Below, piece by piece: positions 1 to 12,600 of a DNA stretch of 64,000 nt. Made by a program: the position numbers and the translations under genes. Position 1 is the first letter of the stretch, and each line of letters opens with the position of its first letter. A model generated the notes under the pieces. The model was not told where the DNA came from. It ran no database searches and saw only the letters and a program-made list of their open reading frames with translations. Source of the DNA: Mesodorylaimus sp. YZB2_4 (lineage: Eukaryota; Nematoda; Enoplea; Dorylaimida; Dorylaimidae); contig JASANH010001510.1 in assembly GCA_030248295.1 (NCBI GenBank), positions 1 through 64,000 of the forward strand. Direction: 5' to 3'.

Positions 1-1104
1 AGGGGCGGGAAGCTTAAAAGTCGAATACGTGACGAAACTGTCATATTTTTTAAATGGCGCGTAGATCAAATAAGGAGGGTCTTCAGGATGCAAAAATGGC
101 CTTCAGCTTGATAAATGGCGTGGATATGCATCCTGACTCCCATCTTATAATATAAAACACGAGAAGTGGATGTCTGTTGAGAAGCTCAGGAACTGAAATA
201 TATCCGTACCAGAATATTGGGCAGGGAAATTACATTTATTATTTACAGACAAAGTAATTGGACCACTCTGACACTTGGACAGCATACTTTCTCTGTGACT
301 GGGGTGCCCCACACGTCATTTTATACTTGCCCCAGGTCCTGGGTCTGGGGTTTTGAGAAATCCGCTGGGCCTGGGGCTGTGGCTATTGCTATATTTCAGT
401 AGCCAAGCACTTTATTAAAGCGCACTTCAAGGGCACCGCACACTAGGTTTATGCATCGAATATACAGAGGCGTGAAAAGAAAAGCATGAAAGGCGTGAAT
501 TAATCAAACTCAGATAAAAAGACTAGCTGTAAACTTTTCAAACGAACCCCAGAATAAACATAATTTACCTCTTACGATGACGCCTACCAACCAACACAAA
601 CCAAAAAAATATCACTGCCTTTTACAGCGAATCAAGCAGCGAATATGTTCGTTTATCCAGTTGCACTGGGTTTTTGCGGAGTATAAAAATGTTTTGCTCG
701 AAAGCTTCCATCGGAGGGAATGGCAAAATAAGTGGTGCTCGACATGTCGGTTGCTCGTCCGTTGGCTATCTTGAATAAAAATAAACACTCGATTTCGGTA
801 AAATGCCAGCACATGATAAAATTTATAAAACTGAACAAGCTTCAACTTATCTCGGCGTTGTTGCCATTGGATCAGATGGTAGCTTTCGACGCTTCTTTGT
901 AATTCGCGGCCGGATCGGATCAGTTATCTGATCCGAAAACTCACCATCCAAAAATTCGGATCGGATGATCCGAAGTTCACTCAAGTGTGATAAATGAGAT
1001 GAGATCAATATTCTGCATATGCTTCCTTTCCCCTGCTTATAATTAGAGTTACGGGTACAAGTCAACTTCCCACTATTATCATTTGAGACCAGAGAAAACA
1101 GGGA
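1..1104. other. Intergenic, nothing recognised
   Basis: There are only short open frames with no recognisable motif, and no splice-compatible set of exons. The stretch is moderately AT-rich. Confidence 0.5.
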
Positions 1105-1114
1105 TGACTCACAA

Positions 1115-1345
1115 AGGAACATCGCCAACCGTTAAGTCGAACTTTACAAAACCAAGAATTGTAGTGTTTCTAGGTGCAAAGCAACTGGTTAAATATCAGA
1201 TGCATCTGGCCAACTGATCAGGTGGCGTTGGGTGGCTTAAAGTCTTGAGAATTTTTGAGCTCTTGTACGGTAGGAACCCGAGCGTTGAGAAAAAATGCAG
1301 GGTTCTTTCCCAGCCCGGCTTTAAAGTTTAAAACACTCGCGATCC
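1115..1345 (+). repeat. Partial copy of the foldback element at 14753
   Basis: The segment opening with aacatcgccaacc and followed by aagtcgaactttacaa matches the left arm of the element at 14753-15172. Further in, aggaacccgagcgttgag matches the reverse complement of ctcaacgcttaggttcct near 15000, so the two copies share arm and body pieces in a rearranged order. No clear right arm is seen here, so it looks truncated. Confidence 0.55.
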
Positions 1346-1395
1346 GACAAACTCGCATCCGATCCGGTCGTGACGAGTAATCTGCAGTCAGCTAT

Positions 1396-2480
1396 TCATG
1401 ATCGAACGGACAGCCAACTTCTGGAATTTTCTAACTCTTCAATTAGGCCGCTCCGAGTCGGGGCCCAGGCACAGCACCCATAACTGAGAACTGGCAAAAT
1501 ACATTGAGCATAGATCGTTCGTAAGGTCGAGCTGGCATGCCTTCCAAACCGACGTCTAAAGGCACCAATCATTCTCCTGGCTTCAGTTGATACGATGTGA
1601 CACTGTTCCATAAATTTCAAATCTGACGACACAAAAATGCCCAAATACTTTACCGATTCCATAAATACCAAGTTATGGCCATCAACAGCGACTTGTGGGA
1701 TCATTGGAGCCAGTCACCCAACATAGTCGGAAAAGAATACCCTGAGTTTTTTCAGGATTTAATTCGAGGCCTAAATCTTTAATTCCAGCTACAACAAATG
1801 CGACGGCGGCTTGCAATCGGCCGGAAATATTAGCAGTTGTCTTTGAAAGTACCAGTAAGGTCAAATTGTCAGCGGAATCTTGGAGCAGGCGATCTGGGAA
1901 AGCGTTTTCAAAAGTAACGCTAGGTAAGAGCATTTCTGTGAATAATAAAGGAGCCAGTACGGTTCCCTGGGGCACCCCCATTTCACAGGAGAGATGGATG
2001 AAGCCTTATCGTTGATTAAAATAAATTGCTGTTTGTCACTCAAGTACGATTTAAGCCATCGCAAAAGTTTCACTGGGATTTTGTGATATGATTCCAAAAT
2101 TTGAAGTACGATGGTGTAGAACTTTGTCGAAGGCTCGTCGTAAGTCGACAAACACCCCTCCATCTATGCGATACATAAGTCTTACCATTCAACCAGTCAT
2201 TGGGATTGCGTGGGGTTGATAGCAGCTGTTGTTGGCGAATATTGTGGACGAAATATTAAGTGCGGTTAGATAATTTCGAGCGTGGTTGAGAAGCCGCAAG
2301 TCATGTCGTTCCACAATTTTTGAGAAGCAGGTAACAAGACAATTGATCGGTAATTTTTCGCTTGATTTCTGTCACCTGGTTTTGGTTCTGCAATCATTTT
2401 TGCCAATTTCTAAGCAGATGGATAAGATTCTTCATGAAGTGAACAGTTGATCAGAGTAGTCAGCGCACGACAGATGGTGT
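1396..2480 (-). mobile_element. Decayed non-LTR retrotransposon (LINE) reverse transcriptase fragment
   Basis: Three overlapping minus-strand frames together spell reverse transcriptase motifs. In order they are FVDLRRAFDKV near 2140, GVPQGTVLAPLLF near 1975, a degraded catalytic box (SADNLTLLV in place of a YADD type), then VKYLGIFVSSDLKF and a C-terminal SYGCCAWAPT segment. The frame changes at least twice and the catalytic aspartate pair is damaged, so it cannot encode a working enzyme. The domain order fits the CR1/Jockey-like group, but I cannot fix the clade. It differs clearly in sequence from the LINE at 37334-39111. Confidence 0.8.
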
Positions 2481-2489
2481 GGGCAATGT

Positions 2490-4300
2490 TGCGCAAAGTA
2501 GGAGCCGTAAGTAATAGGAAATTAATAAAACAACAAAGAAAATTTTAGCAATTTTAGATGTAATGCACCCATAGTTTTTAGCAAAATGTCGACAGACATG
2601 TCATAAAAATCGTAACAAGATCTTTCTTTTAGTCAGCGCCACTTGACTTGTCGTCACAGCAGCCATAGATCTTCTAATGGAGCGGAAATATTTTCGATGC
2701 AGGCACCTGATGGCCAGTACATTATGGCTGCTCTTGCGGATTTTATGAAGCCTTGCGAAATTTATTTGCCTTGCGAATTTTATGAAAGTCTTGAAACTGA
2801 ATTTATGCTGGGAAGTACACAACTTTTTAGGTGCTGGGTGTAGCGGCGAGGGTAATTTGACCACTGAGGCCGACGAAGGTTATGAGCACTATCAAGAAGC
2901 ATTGATAGAGAGTGTTTGCAAAATGATCGAACAACTGGACGACGGTCAGGAGAGCGGTCACTGTATGGGACCAAGGACCTAGACTGACTGCATCAGTGAG
3001 GAATCATGTGCAGACAATCCCTTATGCATAGAAATTATCAGTAAGGATAACAGGCATAACTTATACATCACTCTATGCTTCTGGTGCAAAGGGGCTTCGT
3101 GCTGCTGTTTTAGATTTGAAATCAAAGCAATCCGTTTGCAAATTCACTGGCTGCACTACCGTGTCTTTGGAAACGGCGATCACGTTAAAAATATCGGATA
3201 TCTGCAACTTAAGCCCACGCGTGCTCAAAGTCGGTGGACGTGAGCGGGAGGAAAATTGAAATTGGGAAACGTCCGCTAGCTGACTTTTTTGACTCTGGTC
3301 TGTAACTTTTTTTTGCGCATTTGTGGTTGCGATCGCATAGCTTGCCATTTTAAGTTTTCTTCAGATATCGTTGTCATGTGTTGCTATTGGGCTTTATCAG
3401 TTACGAGTTTACGCTTGGAGCACCACGCAACCTGTTTTCCAACTTTGGTCATGCACAGGCCTGTTGAGGCTTTGCATTCAAATATAAAAAGAAATGTGAC
3501 ATACTGTACGTTTTGTACTAGTCTCAGCAGAGCGCACCGATTGGGGACAAAGAGATCAAGGAAGAAAAACTTGTCGAACAAAAGGAATGGTTTGGTTAGC
3601 CGGCAATTTCTGAGGACTGCTCTGGAGTCATTGGTATAACCTGGATGTGTTAGTGTCTTCTGCCTGATGAGTACAGGTAGGATAAGTACATGTTGTATGA
3701 GTGTCCACACCTATTACAGTTGCAGACACCACTCTCTAGTTACGCAACCAGCCCCTCCGTCCAGCAAAATTTACTTTGTAGATTGCCTATCTTACAGACA
3801 CAAACAATTTGGACACACTTAGGATTCACCAGCAGATGAGCTACCAAGTTCGACTTCGAGTCGGCCGTGGCTCGGATCGAAACACTGATGTAGGTGTGGT
3901 GTGGGCCTATCGCCGGGCAGGAGTTAGTATGTACGCTCTCAAGGGCCTGTCCCGATTCTGTAGGACATATTGAAAGCGTCCAGGAGTGGGCTGAGCAGAG
4001 AATGGCTCGAACCACAGGAACCAGCCCACACAGTCCACTCACTTGTCAACTTTTTTTACTATCCCACACCAAGAACACCATGCAGACACACGTTTCGGGA
4101 GCAGTTGAGACTAGGAACTCACGACCAGTTCTCTACCGGTGCCTGAAAACCAAGCCGCCCTGGCCCTGACTCAGGAAAAGCAGACAGGTTCCTCAGGCCG
4201 AAGACGCGTCAATCCATATGTCACAGGACAGATTTGAACAAATCATATGCTCGGGTGGGCGCATTGGGGGCCTGCGCTAACCTGCTTTGCTAGTCTACTA
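2490..4300. other. Intergenic, no supported gene
   Basis: Several 60-118 codon frames occur on both strands and overlap one another without recognisable domains. The frame at 3073-3348 (-) starts with a real ATG and reads 91 residues, but it has no family signature and no partner exon. Confidence 0.45.
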
Positions 4301-4324
4301 GTCTATTACACCACCACCACAGGG

Positions 4325-5712
4325 TCACTGATCGTTCTCGATGGAGACCACCTTGCCCACGAAGATGAATGCACCAGTTGGCTTGTGCACGACGGCGAAG
4401 AAGAACGGGTGGTCGGCGATGAAGGTGACGGGCGGGCCTGGCGGTGGGGGTGCAGCACCAGGGAGAATGGCAAAACCAGTGGCGGCCGCAGCCTCAGTGC
4501 CGTTCTCGTTGACCTGCAAGAAGGGGCATGTAGGGGAGACATGCTAGAGGCTGGGCAGTGCTCACCGCGATGTAGGCCTCGTGCTGGGCCCTGTCCACCT
4601 TGAGTCGCCCGTCGGCCAGGCGGGAGAAGTCAGCCTGGTCGGAGAAGACCTTGTTGACGCCGAGTGCTTGCAGCACCGTTTTCAGGTCCAGGCTGGTGCG
4701 GGCCGTGAAGACGGGCAGTTTGAGGGTGGCCCGCTTGCGAGTTGCCCCCGTGCGGAGGGCCCTGACCCGCTGCGTGCTCAGGGCGGCCTCGACGGCGCGC
4801 AGTCCGTGCCTGAGTTTTGGCAGGAGGAGGTAGAAGGAGATGGAGGCGGCGCCCTCGTACGGCACCTCGATCAGTTGCACGTGCTCGTCCTCGGCGTGCA
4901 AGTACAGTCCCTCGTCGACCACGAATCTCACCTGAAAGAGCGGGGTGGTTAGACGGGGGCTGAGGAGAGCGCCGACTTACCGTCTGCGGGGCCTCCTCTC
5001 TGCCCAACTTATAGAAGGGCAACGTCTGGCTGTTCTCGAACCTGCGGGCCCAGGGCGCCTTGAAGTGCAGCGCGTTGGCCAGCACGGCCACAGTGGCGGC
5101 TGAGAGTTGGCCGGGTTTGAACAGCTGGGGTACTTTGTGGGCGGTATTGTTGGAGACCCACTGATTGACTCGGCGACGGGCCTCCTCAGTGTCGGTCCGG
5201 AAGGGCACCCGGTCGACCCGGGTATGCAGGCACTGCTGGCTCCTGTTGACGAACTCGGGCTTGGCCGTCAGCTGGTCCGAGTGGAATAGTCCATTTGCCA
5301 AGCTCAGCGAGCCTCGGATTTGGAGCTGTCGTTGGAGGGACTCGTAGAGCGAGCTGGAATTAACCTGGTTCGACCCGGACGGGGCCAGGAGGCCTTGGAG
5401 CTCGGCGCGGGTCTGCCCGTCCGTGCCACTGTCCACCAGCGCCAGGCCGAGGGCGATCGAGACGGGCGAGAAGACCAGGTTGCGCTCGGGCTCGGCCGCT
5501 TTGCCATACACCTTGAGGGCAAGTTCGGCTACGGCCTTCGATGCCTGCTTGGCCGCGTCGATGCTGAACTGGCACTGCTCGCGCACGCCTGTACTGACCA
5601 CAGTGCTCAACAGGAGCAGGCCTGCAAGAAGATGGGTGCAGTGCTGGACGGGACGGGGGGGGGGGGGGAAGGGGTGGCAGTGCTCACCTGTGAATAGTCC
5701 AAGGGGAGCCAT
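4325..5712 (-). CDS. Secreted inhibitory-type serpin
   Basis: This is a serine protease inhibitor of the serpin fold, which traps its target protease when the reactive loop is cut. Four exons are supported by splice sites and phase: 5688-5712, 4981-5621, 4566-4931 and 4325-4513, giving 406 residues (families are near 400). The first intron removes a poly-G run and joins the start codon to a hydrophobic signal peptide (GLLLLSTVVSTG), so the protein is probably secreted. Serpin landmarks are VFSPVSIALGLALV, ANALHFKAPW, IEVPYEG and the C-terminal ADHPFFF and TGAFIFVGKV. The hinge NENGTEAAAATG matches the small-residue pattern of inhibitory members. By counting from the hinge, P1 falls at about ILPG/A, within an unusual stretch of alanines and prolines, so target specificity is unclear. 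It has no obvious functional link to its neighbours. Confidence 0.92.
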
Positions 5713-8700
5713 CTCGGGTGCCGATGCTTGCTCAACTGATTATACCTCGAATGATCCAGGCTAAGAGGAGCCGCTGATGCAAGAGCGCAGACTCCTTGCA
5801 GAGTCCTTTCGAAGCTGGTGTAATCATTCAGATGTGATGGATGATGTCTGAAAGGCTTACTCGACTCTGGCTTGAGAAATAAGTTTTCAAGCGAAAGAAT
5901 GGAGATGAATGTTGGCTGACAATAGACCCTAGTGCTGTGGTCTGGCCCGCTCTTTTGCATAGTTTTGCTTTGGCGATTGTGTTCCACAATTGGCCAGAGC
6001 AAAACTATTTTTGCGTGGTTATTTTCTAGTGGTTTTCGTGTTATGGGGTGGCTAATGGTTTTTGAGTGACTCTTACTGCAAAGTTCGCGGAAGCATGCAA
6101 ACCAAGGGATGACCAGTTCACAAGGCACTTTCAGGCTTAGTTTGAAAATTACAGGAATAGTTGACAGACAGCCCTGAACTGAAGTAGGGAGTGCTGAAGC
6201 TGACACGATGAAAGCCTCGAAATAATTTCCTATAGTTCATGGTTTTATTTATGAAACGCGCAATAGTTAGGAGAACATGGGCAAAAGCTCCGGCACCAGT
6301 CAGCTACTAGTACAGGGTTGCATACTAGGTGCCCATTAAAAGCTAGATTCTGCTTTTGCTCCACAAAACAACACAGGCCTACTGGAAGCTGAATGCTGCC
6401 TCACCATGGTCATCGAAAAAGAATGATCAGCGGGCAATGGATAAGCCATGATGGATTGTACTCTCATAAGGGCTCCTGAAGCCAGCGACATGAAATCCTC
6501 GGCTCGCCCTTAGGCAGGCTACCTATGGCTGACTGAGCCACAAACACTTCATTGACACCTCGCGCTGATCGCGAGTTTTACTGGCCAAACTAAGAGGGCC
6601 GCATACACACTTAATGCGGGGACCAGCCTCACGTGTCCTCTGTCGAAGGGGTTCTGACAGACCTGAGCCCGAAGTGCTCATCAGGTCAGGAACCCAAGAC
6701 GAGTCCTCTACCTATGCCTGCAAACCAAACCAGTCACTCGACCTCGACCTCTACCTCGCTCTCGTGCTGGACCTGACTTAAGATTAGTAGAGGCGGACAG
6801 GCTCCCTGAATCAGTGCACCAACATGTAGGCTGAGAATACAGTAGTCCATGCGTATTACACGTGGCAGTGAGCACATGTGCCACTATAAACTGATCTGAG
6901 TAAGGGATCCTTATCAATGGACCTACAGGGGATGGATGGTCACGGTGAGTTATCCTTGGCTCGCCCTACTAGGGCCAACTGCACCACAAGTACTGTATTG
7001 TATCATTTAGGGAGAGGCCGCTCCAGCCGTAAGCCAATCATTCGACCACGAGCTCACTTCCAGTCCTGTGTCGGCCAGCTTCAGAGAGGCAGAATGATGC
7101 CCTGAAAGATGAAGATGCTGTATGTAAATTTCATGTACGCCTTTCACAATTGCAGGGCCGACTTTTGTAGCTCTGGCTGGCCTCGCAGCGCAAACGAAAA
7201 AAACAGAATGGCCCAGTAGTCATAGGAGTCAATGGCAAGCACGTCTTGCTGAGACAAATTTCGTTCCCGCACTCCGTCAAGACCATGGACTGTAAAAACT
7301 GGCTTTGATGAACGGGAATCTATGATATGCTGATTATCTCATTTACTCTCCTTATTAGCTATAATTCACTGTACGAATAAAAGCGCATTGACAAAAGAAA
7401 TCGATGAAAACGCATAAGAAGCAACGTTCACATGAGCAAATCAGAGGCTCGAAAACATTGTACTTCGTCATTGAGGGCTTGTTCGGCCACTTACACGATC
7501 TTCAAGAGTCACAGTCAGAGCCACATGACATGTGGCCGGTCGTTGCACTTTACTGGATTAGTGCGGTAGGGTTTCACGTGCCCAAACACTCCGCAGTTCA
7601 AACATCTCTTACTCAAGTGAGCCTTGCATACGACATCCATTATGCCAGTGCCCAAATTCACCACAGATGTAACGCGCATTCTGGCACCGATCGACCGCAC
7701 GCCTGGTGATTCCATCCTCGCCGCCGACTTCTCTTGTTGGAACTCGTCGGAGGCTTCCATCCTTTCTCGATGATATTTATCCGTCGCCTCCGACTTTCCC
7801 CATTCAAAGTTTTGGCTCGACTCCACTCGCCACTTTCTTGCTCACCCGTTCGTGTTTTCCAACTCCGATTTGAGAGCATGAAAATACAAAATTAGAGAAA
7901 GGATTTGGATTTTGATATTCAATGGCTTATCAATCTTAGAACGCAAGTCCGCGACTTTAAGTCAGTGCTGCTCTTCCAGCTGCTGCTGCTGTTGTGTAAC
8001 CGCGCTTTCTAGCAGCGTTGCGAGGCCATACAAGTCTTGCAAAAAAATAGATTGAGACTGCTTAAGGAAAACTCGGCAAAAACACTTGCTGCAAATGCAC
8101 GACTCGCATTCGTGAAGTCGTAGTCGATGCGACTGTTGTAGAAAAGGCAGCCAACAGGAAAAGCGCGCCGAGTCATGCTTTCCGACCGCATCGTGAACCT
8201 TTGGGCTGGCGAGCTGGCGGCGCGATTTGACCGCACTTGCACGTAAGGACCAATTCCAGGTCGTCCTCTTCGATTGGACCTGCGTAATAGTCTACAACGG
8301 CCAAATAAAATCCAAGGAACACCAGGAAAAGCCGATCTTTCCTCACAGTCTGCATACGTTGACAAATGGCTGGAAACAGCGGGTATATGCACGGTTCGAC
8401 GACTTCGCTCTGGCGACATGCAGCATTCCAGGCCCGCTGTTGCCTCGCCTATCAGTGTGTCAGAGGGGCACGTGTTTTGCGGCCCTCTTGCATGTCCCAT
8501 GCGAATGAAGCAAGTGCATTGCGTAACACATTTGGTGTTCGCAAATAAACGCACCTGCACTACCGTGATCTGGGGCTATTTCGGATACACGTTTCCGAGT
8601 TATGCTAGAAATGATTACGCATGGTTGACCATCCATAATCATTTCTGCACTTGTTTAGTAAAAGAGAACGGAAAAATTTTCAAAGTCCGAAAAGTGAGAA

Positions 8701-8835
8701 ATAATTATCATGTGTCCGTTCAGCCTCGAGTGAGCAGGCTGGGCACGAACCTGCACTGTACCCTGTGTATTTAAGCCACACTAAAATAAAAATCTCTTCT
8801 GGAAAATGTTAGTTGGCGAAAATCTTTGACCACAT
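5713..8835. other. Intergenic, no supported gene
   Basis: This holds long shadow frames (for example 5713-6206 upstream of the serpin start) and low-information sequence. Two weak signals exist. A minus frame at 7515-7826 carries a broken zinc-knuckle-like CLNCGVFGHV. A plus frame at 8274-8774 is followed by AATAAA about 10 bases after its stop. Neither is enough to call a gene. Confidence 0.4.
7515..7826 (-). pseudogene. Possible degenerate zinc-knuckle retroelement ORF fragment
   Basis: The frame contains CLNCGVFGHV followed by a PVKCND segment. That resembles the CCHC knuckle and following region of gag-like or LINE ORF1 proteins, with one cysteine position lost (tyrosine-arginine instead). 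The first residue is not encoded by ATG. No reverse transcriptase follows. Low confidence. Confidence 0.25.
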
Positions 8836-9396
8836 TCAAGCAGTTTTATGCCCACTGTCCAAAACACATGCATGCATCATAGGTACCATGGCACCCTCGT
8901 CCACATACGGCTGGTGCACAAAGCAGGCCACACACAACACTGTTGCATCCCTGGTCATAGCCAAGGGCAAATCACCAAATGCAGCTTTCTTGCATTCCAG
9001 CTCTCGCTGACACGTTTCTTTCAAACTTTTCACCAGTTCGCATAATCGACCAAAATCGATTTGATCATCCCTCAAATCTGGAGTTTTCAGATCGCGTAGT
9101 TTTTTTAATGATTCGATATCCAAGTCTAATTTTTGAAATTTTTTCACAATCCCTTCAAATTTTTCTAAAATTGGTAGAACTTTTTTATCCGTTGTTTCTA
9201 ACAGACGAGCTTTGATTTCATCGGCATCGAAATCTGGATCGACGGCCGCCGATGATCTGGGATCCAAAAGTAGAATGCGATCGTTGGCCAATGACTGAGC
9301 GATCGAAACAGACTGGGTGTTCAGCTCCTGCCATTTTTGCCAGTGGTTATAGCAGTCAGCACAAAGGTCACGCAATCGGCGATGCCAAGGATCCAT
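8836..9396 (-). CDS. CINP: CINP homolog (CDK2-interacting protein)
   Basis: This single uninterrupted frame encodes 186 residues from ATG at 9396 to TGA at 8836 (the human protein is about 212). CINP binds CDK2/cyclin complexes and ATRIP in replication and checkpoint signalling, and has also been tied to ribosome maturation. The N-terminal half reads as amphipathic helix with a tryptophan pair (HWQKWQELN). The middle is a lysine/leucine-rich coiled coil. The C-terminus HQPYVDEG...LDSGHKTA matches the conserved family end HQPYVES...LETGHRAL, which is the main basis for the call. It lies about 260 bases downstream of the pseudouridine synthase gene on the same strand. The lack of introns contrasts with its neighbours; a retrocopy is possible, but the frame is intact. 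Confidence 0.85.
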   Translation of the reverse strand: MDPWHRRLRDLCADCYNHWQKWQELNTQSVSIAQSLANDRILLLDPRSSAAVDPDFDADEIKARLLETTDKKVLPILEKFEGIVKKFQKLDLDIESLKKLRDLKTPDLRDDQIDFGRLCELVKSLKETCQRELECKKAAFGDLPLAMTRDATVLCVACFVHQPYVDEGAMVPMMHACVLDSGHKTA

Positions 9397-9609
9397 TACT
9401 GCAGACCTGATCGATTATCGATTGATTATTGATCGATAACAATTTCTCCCAGAACCTTCCCCGGCAGTCAACGATCACTGTGATCAGGTACGGGTCTATT
9501 CAAGTGACAATAGGCACTGAAAGTATATGTAACTAAATTAATCGAATTCAACTGATTCTTCCAGAAAAACAGTGAAAAACTGAGGAATCAAAACAGACGA
9601 GACGAGACA

Positions 9610-9630
9610 CTAAAGAAACCTTTATTTTCA
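9610..9630 (-). terminator. Poly(A) signal of the pseudouridine synthase gene
   Basis: On the minus strand, AATAAA occurs about 35-40 bases after the TAA stop at 9660, where the plus strand reads tttatt near 9620. The spacing suits a cleavage and polyadenylation signal. Confidence 0.7.
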
Positions 9631-9659
9631 TTATATGTTGACAAAGGTGACATGACAAT

Positions 9660-12600
9660 TTATTCCGGCTGGACTGCCCACTTCGGCATTGGCGTTGAAT
9701 ATGACCAGTCAGGGCCCTGAAAAGCCAACAATCTCAAATTCACCCTGCATGCATGAGCAGAGGCACTATTCTTTTATCACAGTAGCTACCCATTTAAAAA
9801 AAATTCAGTGAAGAATTTACATTTCGGAGGGACCGTCTCCATATTTACGTACAGGTCAGCTCTAAAGGGGTCTCTAAGGGAACTGAAACCCCCTAATTTC
9901 CAGTCCATATCCTCAAGATCCACCCCCCATCTGCTTGTAGCCAGCGGCCTTGACACATTTTCAACACATCTCCTCACCTCGTACTTCAAACAGTGCAAGT
10001 ACATCTCCAGTTGCCCAACGGACGGGTCACGACTCTTCATGTGGCAGTCAGCACAGTGCGCGTCGTAATGAGGCGATGTGAGGTCTGGCTTGGCAGATGG
10101 CGCATCGAGTGATGACTCGGGTCGTTTTTCCAAATAAGCCGACAAGGAACTGTCGAAATCGTCGACCCATGCAGCGCCAGCGAAAACATTGCTCACATCC
10201 TCGATCAACTGCAACTCAGAAACCTTGCCTGAGCCGTCTTCTACCACGCTTAAGCATCAGACAGGGTGTGCCCCCCAGGCTTGATCGCCAAAAGGGATCC
10301 CCCTAGCCTCAGAGTCTTGGCAAGACTCCATACCTGTGAACTCTGATGAAAAAGCATGTGGAGGGGTCTGCCCTGGACTTAAATTCTCCTTAACGGGATC
10401 CACTTTCGCATGTTTTTTTGTGAAAAAGACAGCTAGAAATATGTTTGCCTTACCAAACAGGCAAATCAAGAAACAACAGTGAAACTCGCATTACATCCAG
10501 ATTATTCCAGAATCCACTATTTCCCAAGGATAGGTAGCTCGGACTACGCACACGCGAGGGACGCTCATTCTGATGCCCCCAGCAGATGCATGACAAAGGG
10601 TCTTTGTCGGCAACATGCGCGGTGATGACGCATACAGCCAGTCAAACTCATGGAATCACCCGACGTTGCAAGACCATTGTGCGATTTCATAATTTAGGCT
10701 GCTAGTGGTTTTTGAAACATTTAATTGCAGACCTGCCTGAACCTGAACTGATGCTACCTGAACAAAACTTTTTACCCTCTTGTTAGTTGCACCGTTGAAC
10801 ACACAAAAATTATAACAAAAATGTGAACCAAAACACACAAAAGTTACTGTCTTACTCGTTAGCGTCTGCACGAAACTCTAAGTCAATCTGACTCAAGCAC
10901 GGGTGAAAATACGATCTCAAAATTGAATACTTTTGGGACTATTATTTCCAAGCGGGCTCGAATTCCTCGTCTTTTTAACCATATTATAAACGGTTGAAAA
11001 AGTTAAAAAACCGGTATGATTTCCTCTTCTCATTTTTGGATATCACACTTTTAGAGTACGTTCACAATGCGCTCGAGAAAATTGCAATTTTTCTTCTAAA
11101 AGTAGTTTTTGAGACAGGTTTTGTCTGTGAGGCGATAAGCTGAATATCAAAGTTTCACACACATAAGTACACCAAGACAATGTCTTTTGTAAGGAAATTT
11201 CGGAAATACAAGCGGCAACATTTTGAGTTTGGCCAGCTATCAGCCATTATGGATTGAATCCATCAAAAACCTCTTGAAGGGGCCACTGAAGCAAAAATTC
11301 TGGGAAACTGTGAAATATAGTCAAACATTAACTTTCGATCCGATTTTCTGCTCTTGGAAGACGTTAATCGTGGTTTCATGGGTGGCAATGTTAATGTCTA
11401 ACAATGATATCTCACTGCTTCAAAGAATTTTTGGCTCCAGTTGACCTTCAACTCCAAATGCGTCAATGAGCAGCCCATCTCTGAATGTTACCCTGATCCC
11501 ATTGATCCCTGGTGAGGCAAGTTGATGCCTCTCAGCCTGGGTGATCACAGTTCTCTCCCCCTCGCCAGGCCGTGAGTTACACATCCCTGGCATACCTCTT
11601 CCTTGGATTTACCAAACACGCCACCTTTGCCCTTTTCCGGTCCGAACACGGGATTATTGTAAATATTGTCGTTGACGATGGGAAATCCTGCAAAGCACCT
11701 CGTGCAGGCGCTGCTGTCACTCCCGCTAGTCGTGGCACAGCTCACCTAAGTACTGCAAGTGCACTCTGATCTGGTGCGTCCGTCCTGTCTCGGGAACACA
11801 ACGCACTACGGATTCCTGGCCATCCGTGAACAATCTCTGGAATCGAGTCACTGCCGACTTGCCATCTGATGTGACCAAGTGGATGCCCATTTTCACACAC
11901 AGTGCGCCGATGGGTTGATCGCAGATCATTTCTTCTCTATAAGGACAGAGTCGGTGAGGGTCTGGATCAAGTAATAAAAACTTCGATGCGTGGGCGCAGG
12001 GGCGGACAACCCTTCTGACGGTCTTGGTCAGCTAAAGAGAATTTCAAGAGTCAAGAGTTCCTTCTGCATGTTCTACCCAAACCTTCAACACAATGGATTA
12101 ACCAGTAAGTTATCCCTACTATCCTCTAGTGCTTACAGCGAAAACGAAGTTATTTTACTTTTTGCAGCAAAAACCATTTTGTCCATGAAAAATTCAAATT
12201 TAAAAAAATGGCGGGAAAACTTGCAGTCGTGAACATTACGCCCCACTCCATTCTCAGCAGTCGCACCTCGCCCATACATGGTATTATCGGTTGATCGTCT
12301 AATGCCCATGCTCACACATTCGTCCCAACATTAAAGTAAGCCTAGCCTGGGGAGGGGGGGCACAGCATCGACTGCAGAGGGCGTACCAAAACGGTGGTCA
12401 TCTGAAGCCTCTCACTTGCAGACCCGACTAACATTTGGGAAACAGTACCATTTTTAATCCCAGAAGGCCCACATCCAAGCCACCAGGATCAACAAAAAGA
12501 CTTGAAAACTGCTTACTCAGGGAACTCGCCAACCACTCGTGCCAAGTATTCTTTGCGCACATTCCTTTGCGAAATATTCCCAAACATTTCTTGCGCTTTG

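Noticed and set aside
3289-3710. Overlapping frames of 116 and 108 codons on opposite strands
   Set aside because: No recognisable motif on either strand and no splice context.
4247-5764. Many long open frames on both strands over the serpin
   Set aside because: They are shadows caused by the high GC content of the serpin exons; only the spliced minus-strand reading has family motifs.
5607-6206. 199-codon minus-strand frame upstream of and overlapping the serpin start
   Set aside because: It is in a different frame from the spliced serpin, has no domain, and the serpin signal peptide begins at 5712 with a clean splice.
8274-8774. Plus-strand 166-codon frame followed by AATAAA
   Set aside because: No domain, no ATG-supported family match and no splice partners; the poly(A) hexamer alone is common by chance.
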